Source of the DNA: Candidatus Rhodoferax odensensis
Lineage (GTDB): Bacteria; Pseudomonadota; Gammaproteobacteria; Burkholderiales; Burkholderiaceae_C
Direction of reading: 5' to 3'
NCBI GenBank assembly: GCA_016718405.1
Contig: JADKDJ010000016.1
Location: 32,473 to 96,472 of the forward strand
DNA length: 64,000 nt
Shown: piece by piece, positions 46,806 through 56,013 of the stretch
Layout: every line of letters starts with the position of its first letter
Numbering within the stretch: position 1 is the stretch's first letter
Made by a program: the position numbers and the translations under genes
Notes under the pieces: generated by a model
The model's database searches: none
What the model was told of the DNA's origin: nothing
Seen by the model: the letters and a program-made list of their open reading frames with translations, nothing else

Positions 46806-47654
46806 ATGAACCCCCAGCCCGATAAGGAATTCGTCGCGTTTCGCGATGTCTGGCTTGCCTACAACGATGAGCTGCTGGCCGCCAATCACTACGCGGTGGA
46901 AGCGATTGACCTGAGCGTGCGTCAAGGCGAGTTCATCGCCATCGTGGGTCCGTCGGGCTGCGGCAAGTCCACTTTCATGAAGCTCACCACCGGGCTGAAG
47001 ATGCCCTCGCGCGGCCAGATCCTGATCGACGGCCAGCCCGTCACCGGGCCGTTGAAGATATCGGGCATGGCGTTTCAGGCGCCTTCGTTGCTGCCCTGGC
47101 GCACGACCCTGCACAACGTGCTGTTGCCGCTGGAAATCGTGGAGCCGCACCGCAGCCAGTTCAAGGCGCGGCGCAGGCAGTACGAAGAGCGCGCCCGCAT
47201 GCTGCTGCAAAAGGTCGGCCTGGCCGGCTACGAGGACAAATTCCCGTGGCAACTCTCGGGCGGCATGCAGCAGCGTGCCAGCATCTGCCGCGCCCTCATC
47301 CATGAGCCCAAGATGCTGCTGCTGGACGAGCCCTTTGGCGCGCTGGACGCCTTCACGCGGGAGGAGCTGTGGTGCATCCTGCGCGACCTGTGGGTGGAGC
47401 AGAAGTTCAACGTGATCCTGGTCACGCACGACTTGCGCGAGTCCGTCTTTCTGGCCGACACCGTGTACGTGATGAGCAAGAGTCCCGGGCGTTTTGTGGT
47501 GAAGCGCCACATCGATTTGCCGCATCCGCGTGATCTGGAACTGACCTACACGCGCGAGTTCACCGACATCGTGCACGAGTTGCGGGGCCACATCGGCGCC
47601 GCGCGCCAGGCCGCTGCGCCCGCGCCTGCACCAAGCATGGGCACGGCGCGATGA
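46806..47654 (+). CDS. ABC transporter ATP-binding protein, SsuB/TauB type
   Basis: A 282-residue ATPase. Walker A is GPSGCGKSTF (about 48-57), Q-loop MAFQAPSLLPWRT, signature LSGGMQQRASICRALI, Walker B KMLLLDEPFGALD and switch His LVTHDLRESVFLAD. The sequence groups with importers of nitrate, sulfonate, taurine or thiamine precursors. The start lies 1 bp after the binding-protein stop; it overlaps the permease gene by an ATGA. Confidence 0.92.
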   Translation: MNPQPDKEFVAFRDVWLAYNDELLAANHYAVEAIDLSVRQGEFIAIVGPSGCGKSTFMKLTTGLKMPSRGQILIDGQPVTGPLKISGMAFQAPSLLPWRTTLHNVLLPLEIVEPHRSQFKARRRQYEERARMLLQKVGLAGYEDKFPWQLSGGMQQRASICRALIHEPKMLLLDEPFGALDAFTREELWCILRDLWVEQKFNVILVTHDLRESVFLADTVYVMSKSPGRFVVKRHIDLPHPRDLELTYTREFTDIVHELRGHIGAARQAAAPAPAPSMGTAR

Positions 47655-48418
47655 AAAGAAAACAATTTGAACGCTGGGCCCCGGTGGTGCTGGGCTTGGT
47701 GCTGCTGGTGTTGTGGCAAGCGGTGTGCTGGATGTTTCGGATCGACGACTACATCTTTCCCAGCCCCTACACCATCGCACAGGCCATGGCGGAGTTTTCG
47801 GGGCCGCTGGCCGAGGCCGCGTGGAAGACCTTTTGGGTCACCATGGTGGGGTTTGGCGTGTCCATCGTGGTGGGCGTGCTGCTGGGGTTTTTGGTGGGTT
47901 CCTCCCGCATGGCCTATGCGGCGGTGTATCCGCTGCTGGTGGCCTTCAATGCCGTGCCCAAGGCGGCCATTGTGCCGATACTGATTGTGTGGTTTGGTAT
48001 CGGCATCGGGCCGGGCGTGCTGACGGCTTTTTTGATTTCCTTCTTTCCGATCACCGTCAACATCGCCACCGGCCTGGCCACGCTGGAGCCTGAGCTTGAA
48101 GACGTGCTGCGGGTGCTGGGCGCCAAGCGCTGGGACGTGCTGGTCAAGGTTGGGCTGCCGCGCTCGCTGCCCTATTTTTACGGCTCGCTCAAGGTGGCCA
48201 TCACGCTGGCTTTTGTGGGCACTGTGCTGGCCGAGATGACGGCGGGCGACTCGGGCATCGGCTACCTGATGCAATCCGCCGGGTCCTCGCAACGCATGCC
48301 GCTGGCCTTTGCCGGCCTGGTGGTGATTGGCGCCATGGCCATGGCCATGTACGAGTTGTTCAGCGCCATCGAGCACCGCACCACGGCTTGGGCGCACCGG
48401 GGGTCCAACGCGACCTGA
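47651..48418 (+). CDS. ABC transporter permease, SsuC/TauC type
   Basis: A 255-residue inner-membrane permease with about six helices. The EAA loop that docks on the ATPase is DVLRVLGAKRWDVLVKVGLP. Other family segments are FNAVPKAAIVPILIVWFGIG and AEMTAGDSGIGYLMQSAG. It completes the three-gene importer. Confidence 0.92.
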   Translation: MKRKQFERWAPVVLGLVLLVLWQAVCWMFRIDDYIFPSPYTIAQAMAEFSGPLAEAAWKTFWVTMVGFGVSIVVGVLLGFLVGSSRMAYAAVYPLLVAFNAVPKAAIVPILIVWFGIGIGPGVLTAFLISFFPITVNIATGLATLEPELEDVLRVLGAKRWDVLVKVGLPRSLPYFYGSLKVAITLAFVGTVLAEMTAGDSGIGYLMQSAGSSQRMPLAFAGLVVIGAMAMAMYELFSAIEHRTTAWAHRGSNAT

Positions 48419-48468
48419 CGTTGGGCACCAGCGCCCGTGGTGGCCATTGGCCCGGGCGCAGGGTGGGA

Positions 48469-49361
48469 CTACTGCTTCGCAGCTTTCACGTCGCCCTCTG
48501 CACCGAGGCCCAGCACGTAGCCCAGTGACACATGGTGAAAGCGGTACACCGTCTTGTCGGTGTGAATGGCAATACCAAAGGGGACGGACTTGCCCTCGCC
48601 CAGCGCAAGATCACCTGCACCACCGGTCAAACTGCGGGTAAAGGTGACGGTATAGGTGCCGCCCTTGTTCTCCCCCTCCGCCTTCACCAGTGCCTTGCCG
48701 TCTTTGTTGACCCGGGCTTCTGCCACGTGGCCATCGAGGTGCAACGACCCCTTGCCGCCGGCGCCGCTTTTCCACTGGAAATAGTCCGCGTATACATCGC
48801 CGCCCAGGTTGGCGCCGGTGATGTACTTCTTCTTGTCAGCCGCAGCCCCGGGCATGGAACGCACGTCGATATGGCAGGTGGCCCAGCATCCAATTTGGGC
48901 GGCCTGGGGCACTTTGCTGGCCATCAACATCACGGCGGCCTTTACTTCGTGCTTGGGATCTTTGTCCTCCCGCGGCGCGCCAGCGTGGGCATCAGCGGGT
49001 GGTTTGAACGTCAAGCGCAGGTAGAGGTTTTCTTTGTCGTACGCGGCCTGCACGGTGACCGGGAACATCATGGTCTTGGGTGCCCCAACGGGCTCCAGTT
49101 CTTTGTCCGCCAGACGCTTGAAGTTGAAGTTCAATGTGCCTTTTCTTCATGGCAACCGACACAGGTCTCGCCTTTCTTCAGTCCGGCGGTTCCACTGTGA
49201 TCGGACTTCTTTTGAATCCATTCAAGAGGCGTCACGCCGGCATGAAAGACGTTAATGTCGCGTTTGGGCGCCTTGTTCCAGTCGGGCGCAGCTTGTACAA
49301 GCGGAGCGCCTATAACCAGCAGTGTGCCAAGGACCACTCGGGAGATAACGGTTGGTTTCAT
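48469..49361 (-). CDS. exported c-type haem protein with haem-binding domain, frameshifted
   Basis: About 297 residues. The signal peptide is VVLGTLLVIGAPLVQAAP. A CVGCH motif (CxxCH) near residue 68 would bind c-type haem. The frame changes at the TTTT run at 49141-49144 (AAAA on the coding strand); one more A links CHEEK to GTLNFNFKRL. The rest resembles the haem-binding domain of cytochrome c-552/DMSO reductase gamma-like proteins (YDKENLYLRLTFKPP). It has a second, unusual CWATCH (CX3CH) motif. A periplasmic electron-transfer role is likely; the partner is not seen. Confidence 0.75.
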
Positions 49362-49514
49362 TGAAGGCCTGGTAGGTTGAATTTGAAGGATAGCGGTATT
49401 GCGCACAGTCGACCCAACCGCTGCAAGAAAGGTATCGCATAGCGGCCGTGCCGTCAACCGCCGTGGCCAGTTTCGCGGGTGCTGGCGGGGGGTTACCGAA
49501 GCGCATTTTGAAAC

Positions 49515-50132
49515 CTACAACACGTAACGCGCAATCGCAAAGAAGTGCGCCGCGCTGCCGGCGATCACAAACAGGTGCCACACGCCGTGGGCGTGGCGCA
49601 GGCGCGTGTCCAGCACGTAAAACACAATGCCCACCGTATAGAAAATTCCGCCCGCCGCAACCCAGGCAAAGCCGACGCCACCCAGCGCCTTGAGCATCGG
49701 CACCAGCGCCACCAGCGCCACCCAGCCCATCACGATGTAGATTGCCAGCGAGAGCTTGCGCGTGCCACGGCTGGGCCGCAACTCCTGCGCAATGCCCAGC
49801 AGCGCCAGTGTCCAGACCACGCCAAACAAGGACCAACCCCAAGGGCCGCGCAGCGTGATCAGGCAAAACGGCGTGTAGCTGCCGGCGATCAAGAGGTAGA
49901 TGCTGTGGTGGTCGAGTCTTTGCAGCACGCTCTTGGCCTTGCCGCGCAGGCTGTGGTAGAGCGTGGAGAAGCTATACAGCAGCACCAGCGTCACGCCGTA
50001 GAGGGTGACGCTGACCACCTTCCAGGCATCCCCGCTCAGGGCGGCCAGCGTTACCAGCACGGTGCTGCCGACCAAGGCCAACACCGCGCCAACCAGGTGC
50101 GTGATGGCATTGAGCTTTTCGCCGTGGTACAT
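49515..50132 (-). CDS. HlyIII/PAQR family membrane protein
   Basis: A 205-residue integral membrane protein with seven helices of the hemolysin III type: EKLNAITHLVGAVLALVGST, STLYHSLRGKAKSVLQRLDHHSIYLLIAG (shown in part as LYHSLRGKAKSVLQRLDHH) and HAHGVWHLFVIAGSAAHF. Conserved Ser, Asp and His positions that may bind zinc are present. True function in bacteria is not established. The ATG at 50132 is chosen; the frame upstream is not HlyIII-like. Confidence 0.85.
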   Translation of the reverse strand: MYHGEKLNAITHLVGAVLALVGSTVLVTLAALSGDAWKVVSVTLYGVTLVLLYSFSTLYHSLRGKAKSVLQRLDHHSIYLLIAGSYTPFCLITLRGPWGWSLFGVVWTLALLGIAQELRPSRGTRKLSLAIYIVMGWVALVALVPMLKALGGVGFAWVAAGGIFYTVGIVFYVLDTRLRHAHGVWHLFVIAGSAAHFFAIARYVL

Positions 50133-50215
50133 GTGCGCCGAGTCGGTTGAGTGGTGGATTTCGCAGCTCGGCGCCTGGACCATCGGAGCCGAGGTGCGCG
50201 CGCCGCACCCGCGGT

Positions 50216-51253
50216 TTAGTGATACACCCCCACAAAGCGGTCCAGGATCGCCGCGTGATCTTCGAACAACTGGTCCTCCATCTTGGGCAGATCCGCCAAG
50301 GGCACCCACTTTGCTTCCAGGGCGTCGTCGGCGCCCTTGATCTCGGGCAGGCGGATGTGGCCCAGGTCGAAGTGGAAGGCATGGGTGATGAGGCGTCCAC
50401 GCGCGCTGCGCAGCGGGTGGTCGAAGACATGGCTGGACTTGAGTGCCTGCCGCATGGTGGAGTCCAGCGCCTTGAAGCCGGTCTCTTCATGCAGTTCACG
50501 CAGCGCCGCCGTGTAGAAGCGCTCGCCCTTGTCCACAAAACCGCCAGGCAGCGCCCATTGGCCATGGCCCACGTCGCCACCACGGCGGATCAGCAGCACG
50601 TGCTCGCTGGCCACCAGTACCGCGTCGGCGGTCAGGTACACATCGGCAGACCACTTCTTGCGGTATTGCAGCACCGTTTGGTGCTCCACGACGCGCTGCG
50701 CGTAAGCGGGCAGGCGGGCCCAGGATTGCAAATAGGCCAGCACCTTGGGGTGCACATGGGGCGCGAGTACGGCCAGCCTGGCGTCGGGGTCGGTGCCCTC
50801 GAAGAAGACATTGCGCAAGGCGGTGGCGTCGATGTCGTGCTCCTGTGCGACCGCGTGCGATGCCCATGTCGGGAAGTGGTCCAGGTAGTAACTGGTGTGG
50901 TCCTTTTTGTAGCCCACCAGCTTGATGTCGCCTTGCTCGCCCGTCAATTGCCCGACGCCCGCGCGCACGGCGGCGTTCCAGCGCTGGTCGTCAAAGTAGT
51001 CGCGCACCGGCAAGAACTTGACGCGTGCCAAGTCGTGCTGTGAGAGGGTGGCGGCGATCATGGCCTGGCGCTCTTCGGTGTTGAACGGGTTGCGCACGTT
51101 GCGCGAGCGAAAGGATGAACCAATCACCACGACGACCTGTTCGGCGCACGCCAGCGCGGCCTGGAGCAGCGTCTCGTGGCCCTTGTGGAACAGTTGCCAG
51201 CGACCGACGATGACTGCCGTGCGTGCGGGCGTTGCGGAGTGGGGGTTGGGCAT
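50216..51253 (-). CDS. nadM: bifunctional NMN adenylyltransferase/Nudix hydrolase
   Basis: A 345-residue fusion. The N-terminal NadM-type nucleotidyltransferase has GRWQLFHKGHETLL (H-x-GH motif) and GSSFRSRNVRNPFNTEER, converting NMN and ATP to NAD+. The C-terminal Nudix domain has a complete box in GGFVDKGERFYTAALRELHE-ETGF and would clear ADP-ribose or damaged nucleotides. It is third in the pncB-nadE-nadM run (gap of 29 bp after nadE) and so probably under the palindrome at 54338-54360. Confidence 0.93.
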   Translation of the reverse strand: MPNPHSATPARTAVIVGRWQLFHKGHETLLQAALACAEQVVVVIGSSFRSRNVRNPFNTEERQAMIAATLSQHDLARVKFLPVRDYFDDQRWNAAVRAGVGQLTGEQGDIKLVGYKKDHTSYYLDHFPTWASHAVAQEHDIDATALRNVFFEGTDPDARLAVLAPHVHPKVLAYLQSWARLPAYAQRVVEHQTVLQYRKKWSADVYLTADAVLVASEHVLLIRRGGDVGHGQWALPGGFVDKGERFYTAALRELHEETGFKALDSTMRQALKSSHVFDHPLRSARGRLITHAFHFDLGHIRLPEIKGADDALEAKWVPLADLPKMEDQLFEDHAAILDRFVGVYH

Positions 51254-51282
51254 GATGGTGTGGTCCCTTGCGTGTGCTGGTG

Positions 51283-52992
51283 TCAGGCGTAATGAACGGC
51301 GGCAATGGGCACCTGGCGGCCACTGCCAAAGGCCCGGCCGCGCAAGCGCAGTACCGGCGGCGCCTGGCGGCGTTTGTATTCGTTGCGCGCAATCATGGTC
51401 TGGATTTTGCCAATGAGTGCGTGGCCTTCGGCGCTGCCGCGCAGTTGCGCCAGTTGCGCGTCGGCCTGTTCACGCTCCCATGGCGGCAGGCGGTCGCCTT
51501 CGATCAGGTGCTTGAGAATGCCGTCGAGCAGTTCATACGGCGGCAGGCTGTCCGAGTCCTTTTGCCCAGGGGCCAGTTCGGCCGAGGGCGCCTTGTTGAT
51601 GATGCCAAACGGAATCAACTCGCGCCCGGCGCTGGCGTTGAGGTGGCGGCACAGCTCGAAGATTTCGGTCTTGTAAAGGTCGCCAATGAGGCCAAGGCCG
51701 CCGTTGGTGTCGCCGTACAGGGTGCAATAGCCCACCGACACTTCGCTCTTGTTGCCGGTGGTCAGCAGCAAGTGGCCAAAGCTGTTGGAGTATTCCATCA
51801 GCGTGGTGCCGCGCACCCGGGCTTGCAGGTTTTCCAGCGCAATGCCTTTCAGGGGCTGGCCGAAGGCCGCGCCAAAACCAGTCTCAAAGGCCGCCACGAT
51901 GCTGGCAATCGGGTGTTCGACCAAGGTCACGCCAAGATTGCGGCATAGCGCTACCGAATCCGAGACACTGCCCGCGCTGGAGAACTTGGAGGGCATGGTG
52001 ATGCCCACCACGTTGTTCGCGCCCAGGGCTTCGGCGGCCAGCACCAGTGTCAGCGCCGAATCAATGCCGCCGGATGAGCCCACCACCGCCTTGGCAAAAC
52101 CACAGCGGCGCGCATAGTCCCTGAGCCCGAGCACGATCTGGCGCCGGTAGAACTCCATCGTGGGCAGCCCCTCGCGTGGCACGCTGGGCAAGGCGACGCC
52201 GTCGCGCGCGGTGAAGCTCTGGGTCTTGGGGTCGAACACCAGGGTGGTCACGTCTTCCTCAAAGCGCTTGGCTTCGAACACCACGCTGCCTTGGGCATCG
52301 AGTGCAAACGATGCGCCGTCGTAGACCAGTTGGTCATGGCCGCCGATCTGGTTGACATAGAGCAGGGGCAATTTGTGGCGCGCGCAGGCCTGGCCGAAAA
52401 CGCTGTGGCGCTGCTCGCGTTTGCCCACGTTGCTGGGGCTGGCGTTGATCGAAATCACCAGGTCTGGCGCGGCGTCGGCCAGACGCTGAAACGGGTTCAC
52501 AGCGTAGTCCTGGGCGCCATCGTTCCAGCCGTCTTCGCAGATCATCAGACCAATTTGCACATCGCCCACGCGCAGCACGCGTGCCAGATCGGGGCCGGGC
52601 TCGAAGTGACGGCGCTCGTCGAAGATGTTGTAGGTGGGCAGCAATTGCTTGGCGTACTGCAGCACCAACTCACCGTTCTTAAGCACCAGCAAGGCGTTGT
52701 AAAACGGCTTGCCAACGCCGCTGCGGCGCACCGGTGCGCCGACCACCCAAAACAGGTGCGGCGTTTCGCGGGTGGCCAGCTTGAGCTGCTCCAGGCCGGT
52801 TTGCACGCGCACTTGAAAGTCGGTGTCGTCGAGCAGGTCGCCAGGGTAGTAGGCGGTCAGGCTCATTTCCGGAAACACCACCAGATCGGCCTGTTCATCA
52901 CGCGCGTGGCGTGCGGCGGCGAGCATCTGGGAAATGTTGCCCGCAATGTCGCCAATGGTCGGGTTGATTTGGGCACTGGTGATCCGCAACAT
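51283..52992 (-). CDS. nadE: glutamine-dependent NAD+ synthetase
   Basis: A 569-residue enzyme that amidates nicotinate adenine dinucleotide to NAD+. The N-terminal nitrilase-type glutaminase has Glu in VVFPEMSLTAYYPGD, a Lys in the central part and Cys in IGLMICEDGW. The synthetase domain has the PP-loop SSGGIDSALTLVLA and VGYCTLYGDTNGGL. It is 28 bp downstream of pncB in the same direction. Confidence 0.95.
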   Translation of the reverse strand: MLRITSAQINPTIGDIAGNISQMLAAARHARDEQADLVVFPEMSLTAYYPGDLLDDTDFQVRVQTGLEQLKLATRETPHLFWVVGAPVRRSGVGKPFYNALLVLKNGELVLQYAKQLLPTYNIFDERRHFEPGPDLARVLRVGDVQIGLMICEDGWNDGAQDYAVNPFQRLADAAPDLVISINASPSNVGKREQRHSVFGQACARHKLPLLYVNQIGGHDQLVYDGASFALDAQGSVVFEAKRFEEDVTTLVFDPKTQSFTARDGVALPSVPREGLPTMEFYRRQIVLGLRDYARRCGFAKAVVGSSGGIDSALTLVLAAEALGANNVVGITMPSKFSSAGSVSDSVALCRNLGVTLVEHPIASIVAAFETGFGAAFGQPLKGIALENLQARVRGTTLMEYSNSFGHLLLTTGNKSEVSVGYCTLYGDTNGGLGLIGDLYKTEIFELCRHLNASAGRELIPFGIINKAPSAELAPGQKDSDSLPPYELLDGILKHLIEGDRLPPWEREQADAQLAQLRGSAEGHALIGKIQTMIARNEYKRRQAPPVLRLRGRAFGSGRQVPIAAVHYA

Positions 52993-53020
52993 GGGAAGTC
53001 CTCCTTGGCGAGATTCCAGC

Positions 53021-54244
53021 TTAGTCGGTTTTGGCGAACACCTGGCGCAGGTAGGCCAGAAAGGTGTCGTCGTCGCACAGGGTCTTGCCGGGCGAGTCTG
53101 ACAGCTTGGTGGTGGGCTGGCCGTTGCAGGTGACCAGCTTCATGACGATGTTAAGGGGTGCAATTCCGGTGTCGTTGGTGAGGTTGGTGCCAATGCCAAA
53201 GCCAGTCTGCACCCGGTCGGCAAAGTGGCGGTGCAGCGCCAGCGCGGTGGGCACATCCAGCCCGTCGGAGAACACCAGGCGCTTGGTGTGGGCGTCGATC
53301 TTCAGTTTGGCGTAGTGCGCCAGCGCTTTTTCGCCCCAGGCTATCGGGTCGCCGCTGTCGTGGCGCAAACCATCAAACAGCTTGGCAAAGTAGAGGTCAA
53401 AGTCGGCCAGGAACGCGTCCATGCCCACCACGTCGGTCAGCGCAATGCCAAGGTCGCCACGGTACTCCTGCACCCACGATTCGAGCGCCGCCCTCTGAAA
53501 ACCCTTGAGCTGCACGCCCATGCCCTGAAAGGTTTGCAGGTACTCATGGGCCATGGTGCCAATGGGCGTGAGCCCGAGCTTCTTGGCCAGATGCACGTTG
53601 GAAGTGCCTTTGAAGTACTGGGGCACCTCGCGCGCCAGCGTGGTGGTGACCTCTTCGTGCCAGGCGCCCGAGAAGCGCCGACGCACGCCAAAGTCAAAAA
53701 ACTCGAACGGGTGTTGGCGCGGCGGGCTGGAAAGCTCATAGTCCCGCAGCAGGGCAATCTTGGCCTGTAGGCGCCTGCGCGCTTGGTCCAGCACTGCCGC
53801 TTCGCCCTGGCGCTGCGCCATGCGGCGAAAGAACAACTCGTTGACGATGGCCAGCACGTAGATCTCAAACCCCATCACATGCACTTGCGGCCCCTTGGCC
53901 ACCACGTGCAAGGTGTCGCCTTCGGCACTGGCGCTGATGAAGCGGCGCTGGAACTGAAACAGGCGCAAAAAGTCAATGTAGTCCGAGCTGAGGTAACGCA
54001 GTGCGCCCAGGTAGGCCAGCTCGTCTTCGGTGAAGCGCAGCGCGCACAAGGCGTCCAGTTGCGCGTTAACCTCAGGCAGCAGTTGCGCCAGGGGAAAAGC
54101 GGGCGTGTTGCGGCAGACAAAGTGGTACTCGGCCTGGTTGGTTGGCATCGAGTGCAGCATGGGTTGCTGCATGGTGAACTTGTACAGGTCTACTTCCAGC
54201 AGGCTGCGTATCACCGGAAATGAGAACTCAGGCGTGGCGGACAT
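53021..54244 (-). CDS. pncB: nicotinate phosphoribosyltransferase
   Basis: A 407-residue enzyme of the NAD salvage pathway that joins nicotinate to PRPP. Family segments are LLEVDLYKFTMQQPMLH at the N-terminus, SSPPRQHPFEFFDFGVRRRF, GTSNVHLAKKLGLTPIGTMAH (phosphorylatable His region) and DGLRHDSGDPIAWGEK. The ATG at 54244 precedes this and follows a GGAG. A palindrome at 54338-54360 lies about 94 bp upstream. Confidence 0.95.
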   Translation of the reverse strand: MSATPEFSFPVIRSLLEVDLYKFTMQQPMLHSMPTNQAEYHFVCRNTPAFPLAQLLPEVNAQLDALCALRFTEDELAYLGALRYLSSDYIDFLRLFQFQRRFISASAEGDTLHVVAKGPQVHVMGFEIYVLAIVNELFFRRMAQRQGEAAVLDQARRRLQAKIALLRDYELSSPPRQHPFEFFDFGVRRRFSGAWHEEVTTTLAREVPQYFKGTSNVHLAKKLGLTPIGTMAHEYLQTFQGMGVQLKGFQRAALESWVQEYRGDLGIALTDVVGMDAFLADFDLYFAKLFDGLRHDSGDPIAWGEKALAHYAKLKIDAHTKRLVFSDGLDVPTALALHRHFADRVQTGFGIGTNLTNDTGIAPLNIVMKLVTCNGQPTTKLSDSPGKTLCDDDTFLAYLRQVFAKTD

Positions 54245-54337
54245 GGTGGGGCTCCTGTTATCGGCGCGAAGGTGGGGCACGGTGGCGTGCTTGATGTTGT
54301 GGGTGTGACGGGTTTTGTTAAGGGGTATTGTAGCCCA

Positions 54338-54360
54338 GTTAATTGCTAAATGCAATTAAC
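54338..54360 (-). promoter_or_regulatory. probable NrtR operator upstream of pncB
   Basis: GTTAATTGC (54338-54346), a 5-base spacer TAAAT, and GCAATTAAC (54352-54360) form a perfect 9-5-9 palindrome. It resembles the element at 61091-61113 beside nrtR. It lies upstream of the pncB-nadE-nadM run, where repression of NAD salvage would be expected. Confidence 0.75.
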
Positions 54361-54419
54361 TAATGGCATTGCTTGATGCGCGAGCGACGCCAGCGTGACG
54401 ATTGACCGCTGGGTGCGGG

Positions 54420-55424
54420 TTACGCTGCCAGCGCCGCGAGCAGGCTCGCCTGATCCACGTCAGACAGGCCGGCACGCCTGACGGCCGGCGCGGGCCTGCG
54501 GGACAGTTCCCAATGCAAGGTGTCGCGCAGCGTTGCTTCCAGTGATCGTCTGGACAGTCCGGCCTTGACCGCGGCACTGCTGTCCCGAGCGCCAAACCCT
54601 GCGTGGTCTTCCATAGGCAGCCACAAGGGCAGAGACCTGTGCCCCATCCACGGCGCCACGCCTTGCTCAAGCAACCACGCTGAGCTGGCGCGGACTACTG
54701 CACCGTCGTGTGCGCCAACGACTCTGGCCGTCTCAATGAGTTCTTCAAGACTCTTCGTCTCGCCCGTGGCGTTGAAAATTCCCATCTCTGCTGCGCAGGC
54801 GCGGTTGATGATCCAGCCAGCCAGGTCTCTCACGTCGATCACCTGAGTGGAGAGTTCAGGCGCATCCGGGATCAGGACAGGGCGGCCAGACTCGGCCGCT
54901 TTGGCGAAGCGAAGTGGCCAATACCCGGTCCGATCGGACTCGTCTCCCGGCCCGCCGATCAGTCCCGCGCGGACGATGAATGTTCGGTTCGCACCAAAGG
55001 TAGCGAGGACATGCTGCTCGCAGGCCACCTTCGCGTGGCCGTACTGATCCATGCTTTCCATGACTTGTGCCCGAAGTGGCGGCAGCACTGCTGCGCGCTC
55101 GTCCTGGTCAAGCCTCTCATGATCCGCATACACGCTTGCCGATGAGACGAACACAAATGTGTTGCAAAACTCTGACAGCGCCAAGGAGGCCCCCTGTACG
55201 TGCCCAGGCTGGCGCGACACGTCAATGACGGCATCAAAGTGCTGGCCGATGACCTCGTCATAAGCATTGGGTAGATTTCGATCGGCTCTTACCAGCTTGG
55301 CCCCAGGCCGAGCATCGCTTGTGGTTCCGCGGGCGAGGCAGGTGACCTCGTGTCCGCTCGTCAGTGCGGCCTCGACCAGGTGGCTACCGAGCCAAGCTGT
55401 TCCACCAAGAATAAGAAGGCGCAT
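54420..55424 (-). CDS. NAD-dependent epimerase/dehydratase family protein
   Basis: A 334-residue extended short-chain dehydrogenase: cofactor motif LILGGTAWLGSHLV at the N-terminus, SSASVYADH, and the catalytic YGHAK (about residue 130). It is likely to act on a nucleotide sugar or similar substrate, which cannot be told. ATG at 55424 directly before RLLILGG. It stands alone; its stop faces the pncB operator with 60 bp between. Confidence 0.82.
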   Translation of the reverse strand: MRLLILGGTAWLGSHLVEAALTSGHEVTCLARGTTSDARPGAKLVRADRNLPNAYDEVIGQHFDAVIDVSRQPGHVQGASLALSEFCNTFVFVSSASVYADHERLDQDERAAVLPPLRAQVMESMDQYGHAKVACEQHVLATFGANRTFIVRAGLIGGPGDESDRTGYWPLRFAKAAESGRPVLIPDAPELSTQVIDVRDLAGWIINRACAAEMGIFNATGETKSLEELIETARVVGAHDGAVVRASSAWLLEQGVAPWMGHRSLPLWLPMEDHAGFGARDSSAAVKAGLSRRSLEATLRDTLHWELSRRPAPAVRRAGLSDVDQASLLAALAA

Positions 55425-55508
55425 GAAACGGCTCCAGGTTGGCAACGAGAGGTTGGTGCGCTTGTGGGGAGGGCTTGATTGCCGTGGCGACTCTTGGGTT
55501 GAACAAGC

Positions 55509-55940
55509 TTAGACGGTCCCTGTCAGGGGGTAGCGGCGTTTGATCTCGGCCACAGACTCGGCGACCAGTGTTTCCAAGACACTTCGGTCAAGGTCTGCCA
55601 GGCGCTTGAAGTACAGACACGCCTTGCCCATTTTGTGCTTGCCGAGTTTGACCAGTAGAGCCTGTTGGTCTGGGCTCTCAGCCATGAGGTACACCACCAG
55701 TTCTCTGCCGCGTACGGCAAACCCCGCGAGACACGCCTCACCAGCGTGCCCACTCTCGTACCGGTAGCCGTAGTGGCCATAGCCCACGATGCTGGGACCC
55801 CACATCATTGGGGATTGATGCGTAATCTTCTTGAGCAAGGCCATCAGGGCCTTGCAGTCCGTCAGTTGTTCTGGACTGGCTTTTGACGCCAGGTACTCGT
55901 CGACGCTGGCCGATGTGGGTTTGGTCTTGGCTTGGACCAT
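55509..55940 (-). CDS. DUF1801 family protein
   Basis: A 143-residue soluble protein of the DUF1801/YdhG-like group: VDEYLASKASPEQLTDCKAL, SPMMWGPSIVGYGHYGYRYE and LGKHKMGKACLYFKRLADLD are characteristic. Function unknown. The ATG at 55940 fits the typical N-terminus. Confidence 0.75.
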   Translation of the reverse strand: MVQAKTKPTSASVDEYLASKASPEQLTDCKALMALLKKITHQSPMMWGPSIVGYGHYGYRYESGHAGEACLAGFAVRGRELVVYLMAESPDQQALLVKLGKHKMGKACLYFKRLADLDRSVLETLVAESVAEIKRRYPLTGTV

Positions 55941-56013
55941 AAGCAGAACCTCCGGGTATCTGTGAACAACGATGGCGGTGACGGTGATTCCCGTCGAACG
56001 GGTGCCTGCGCCT

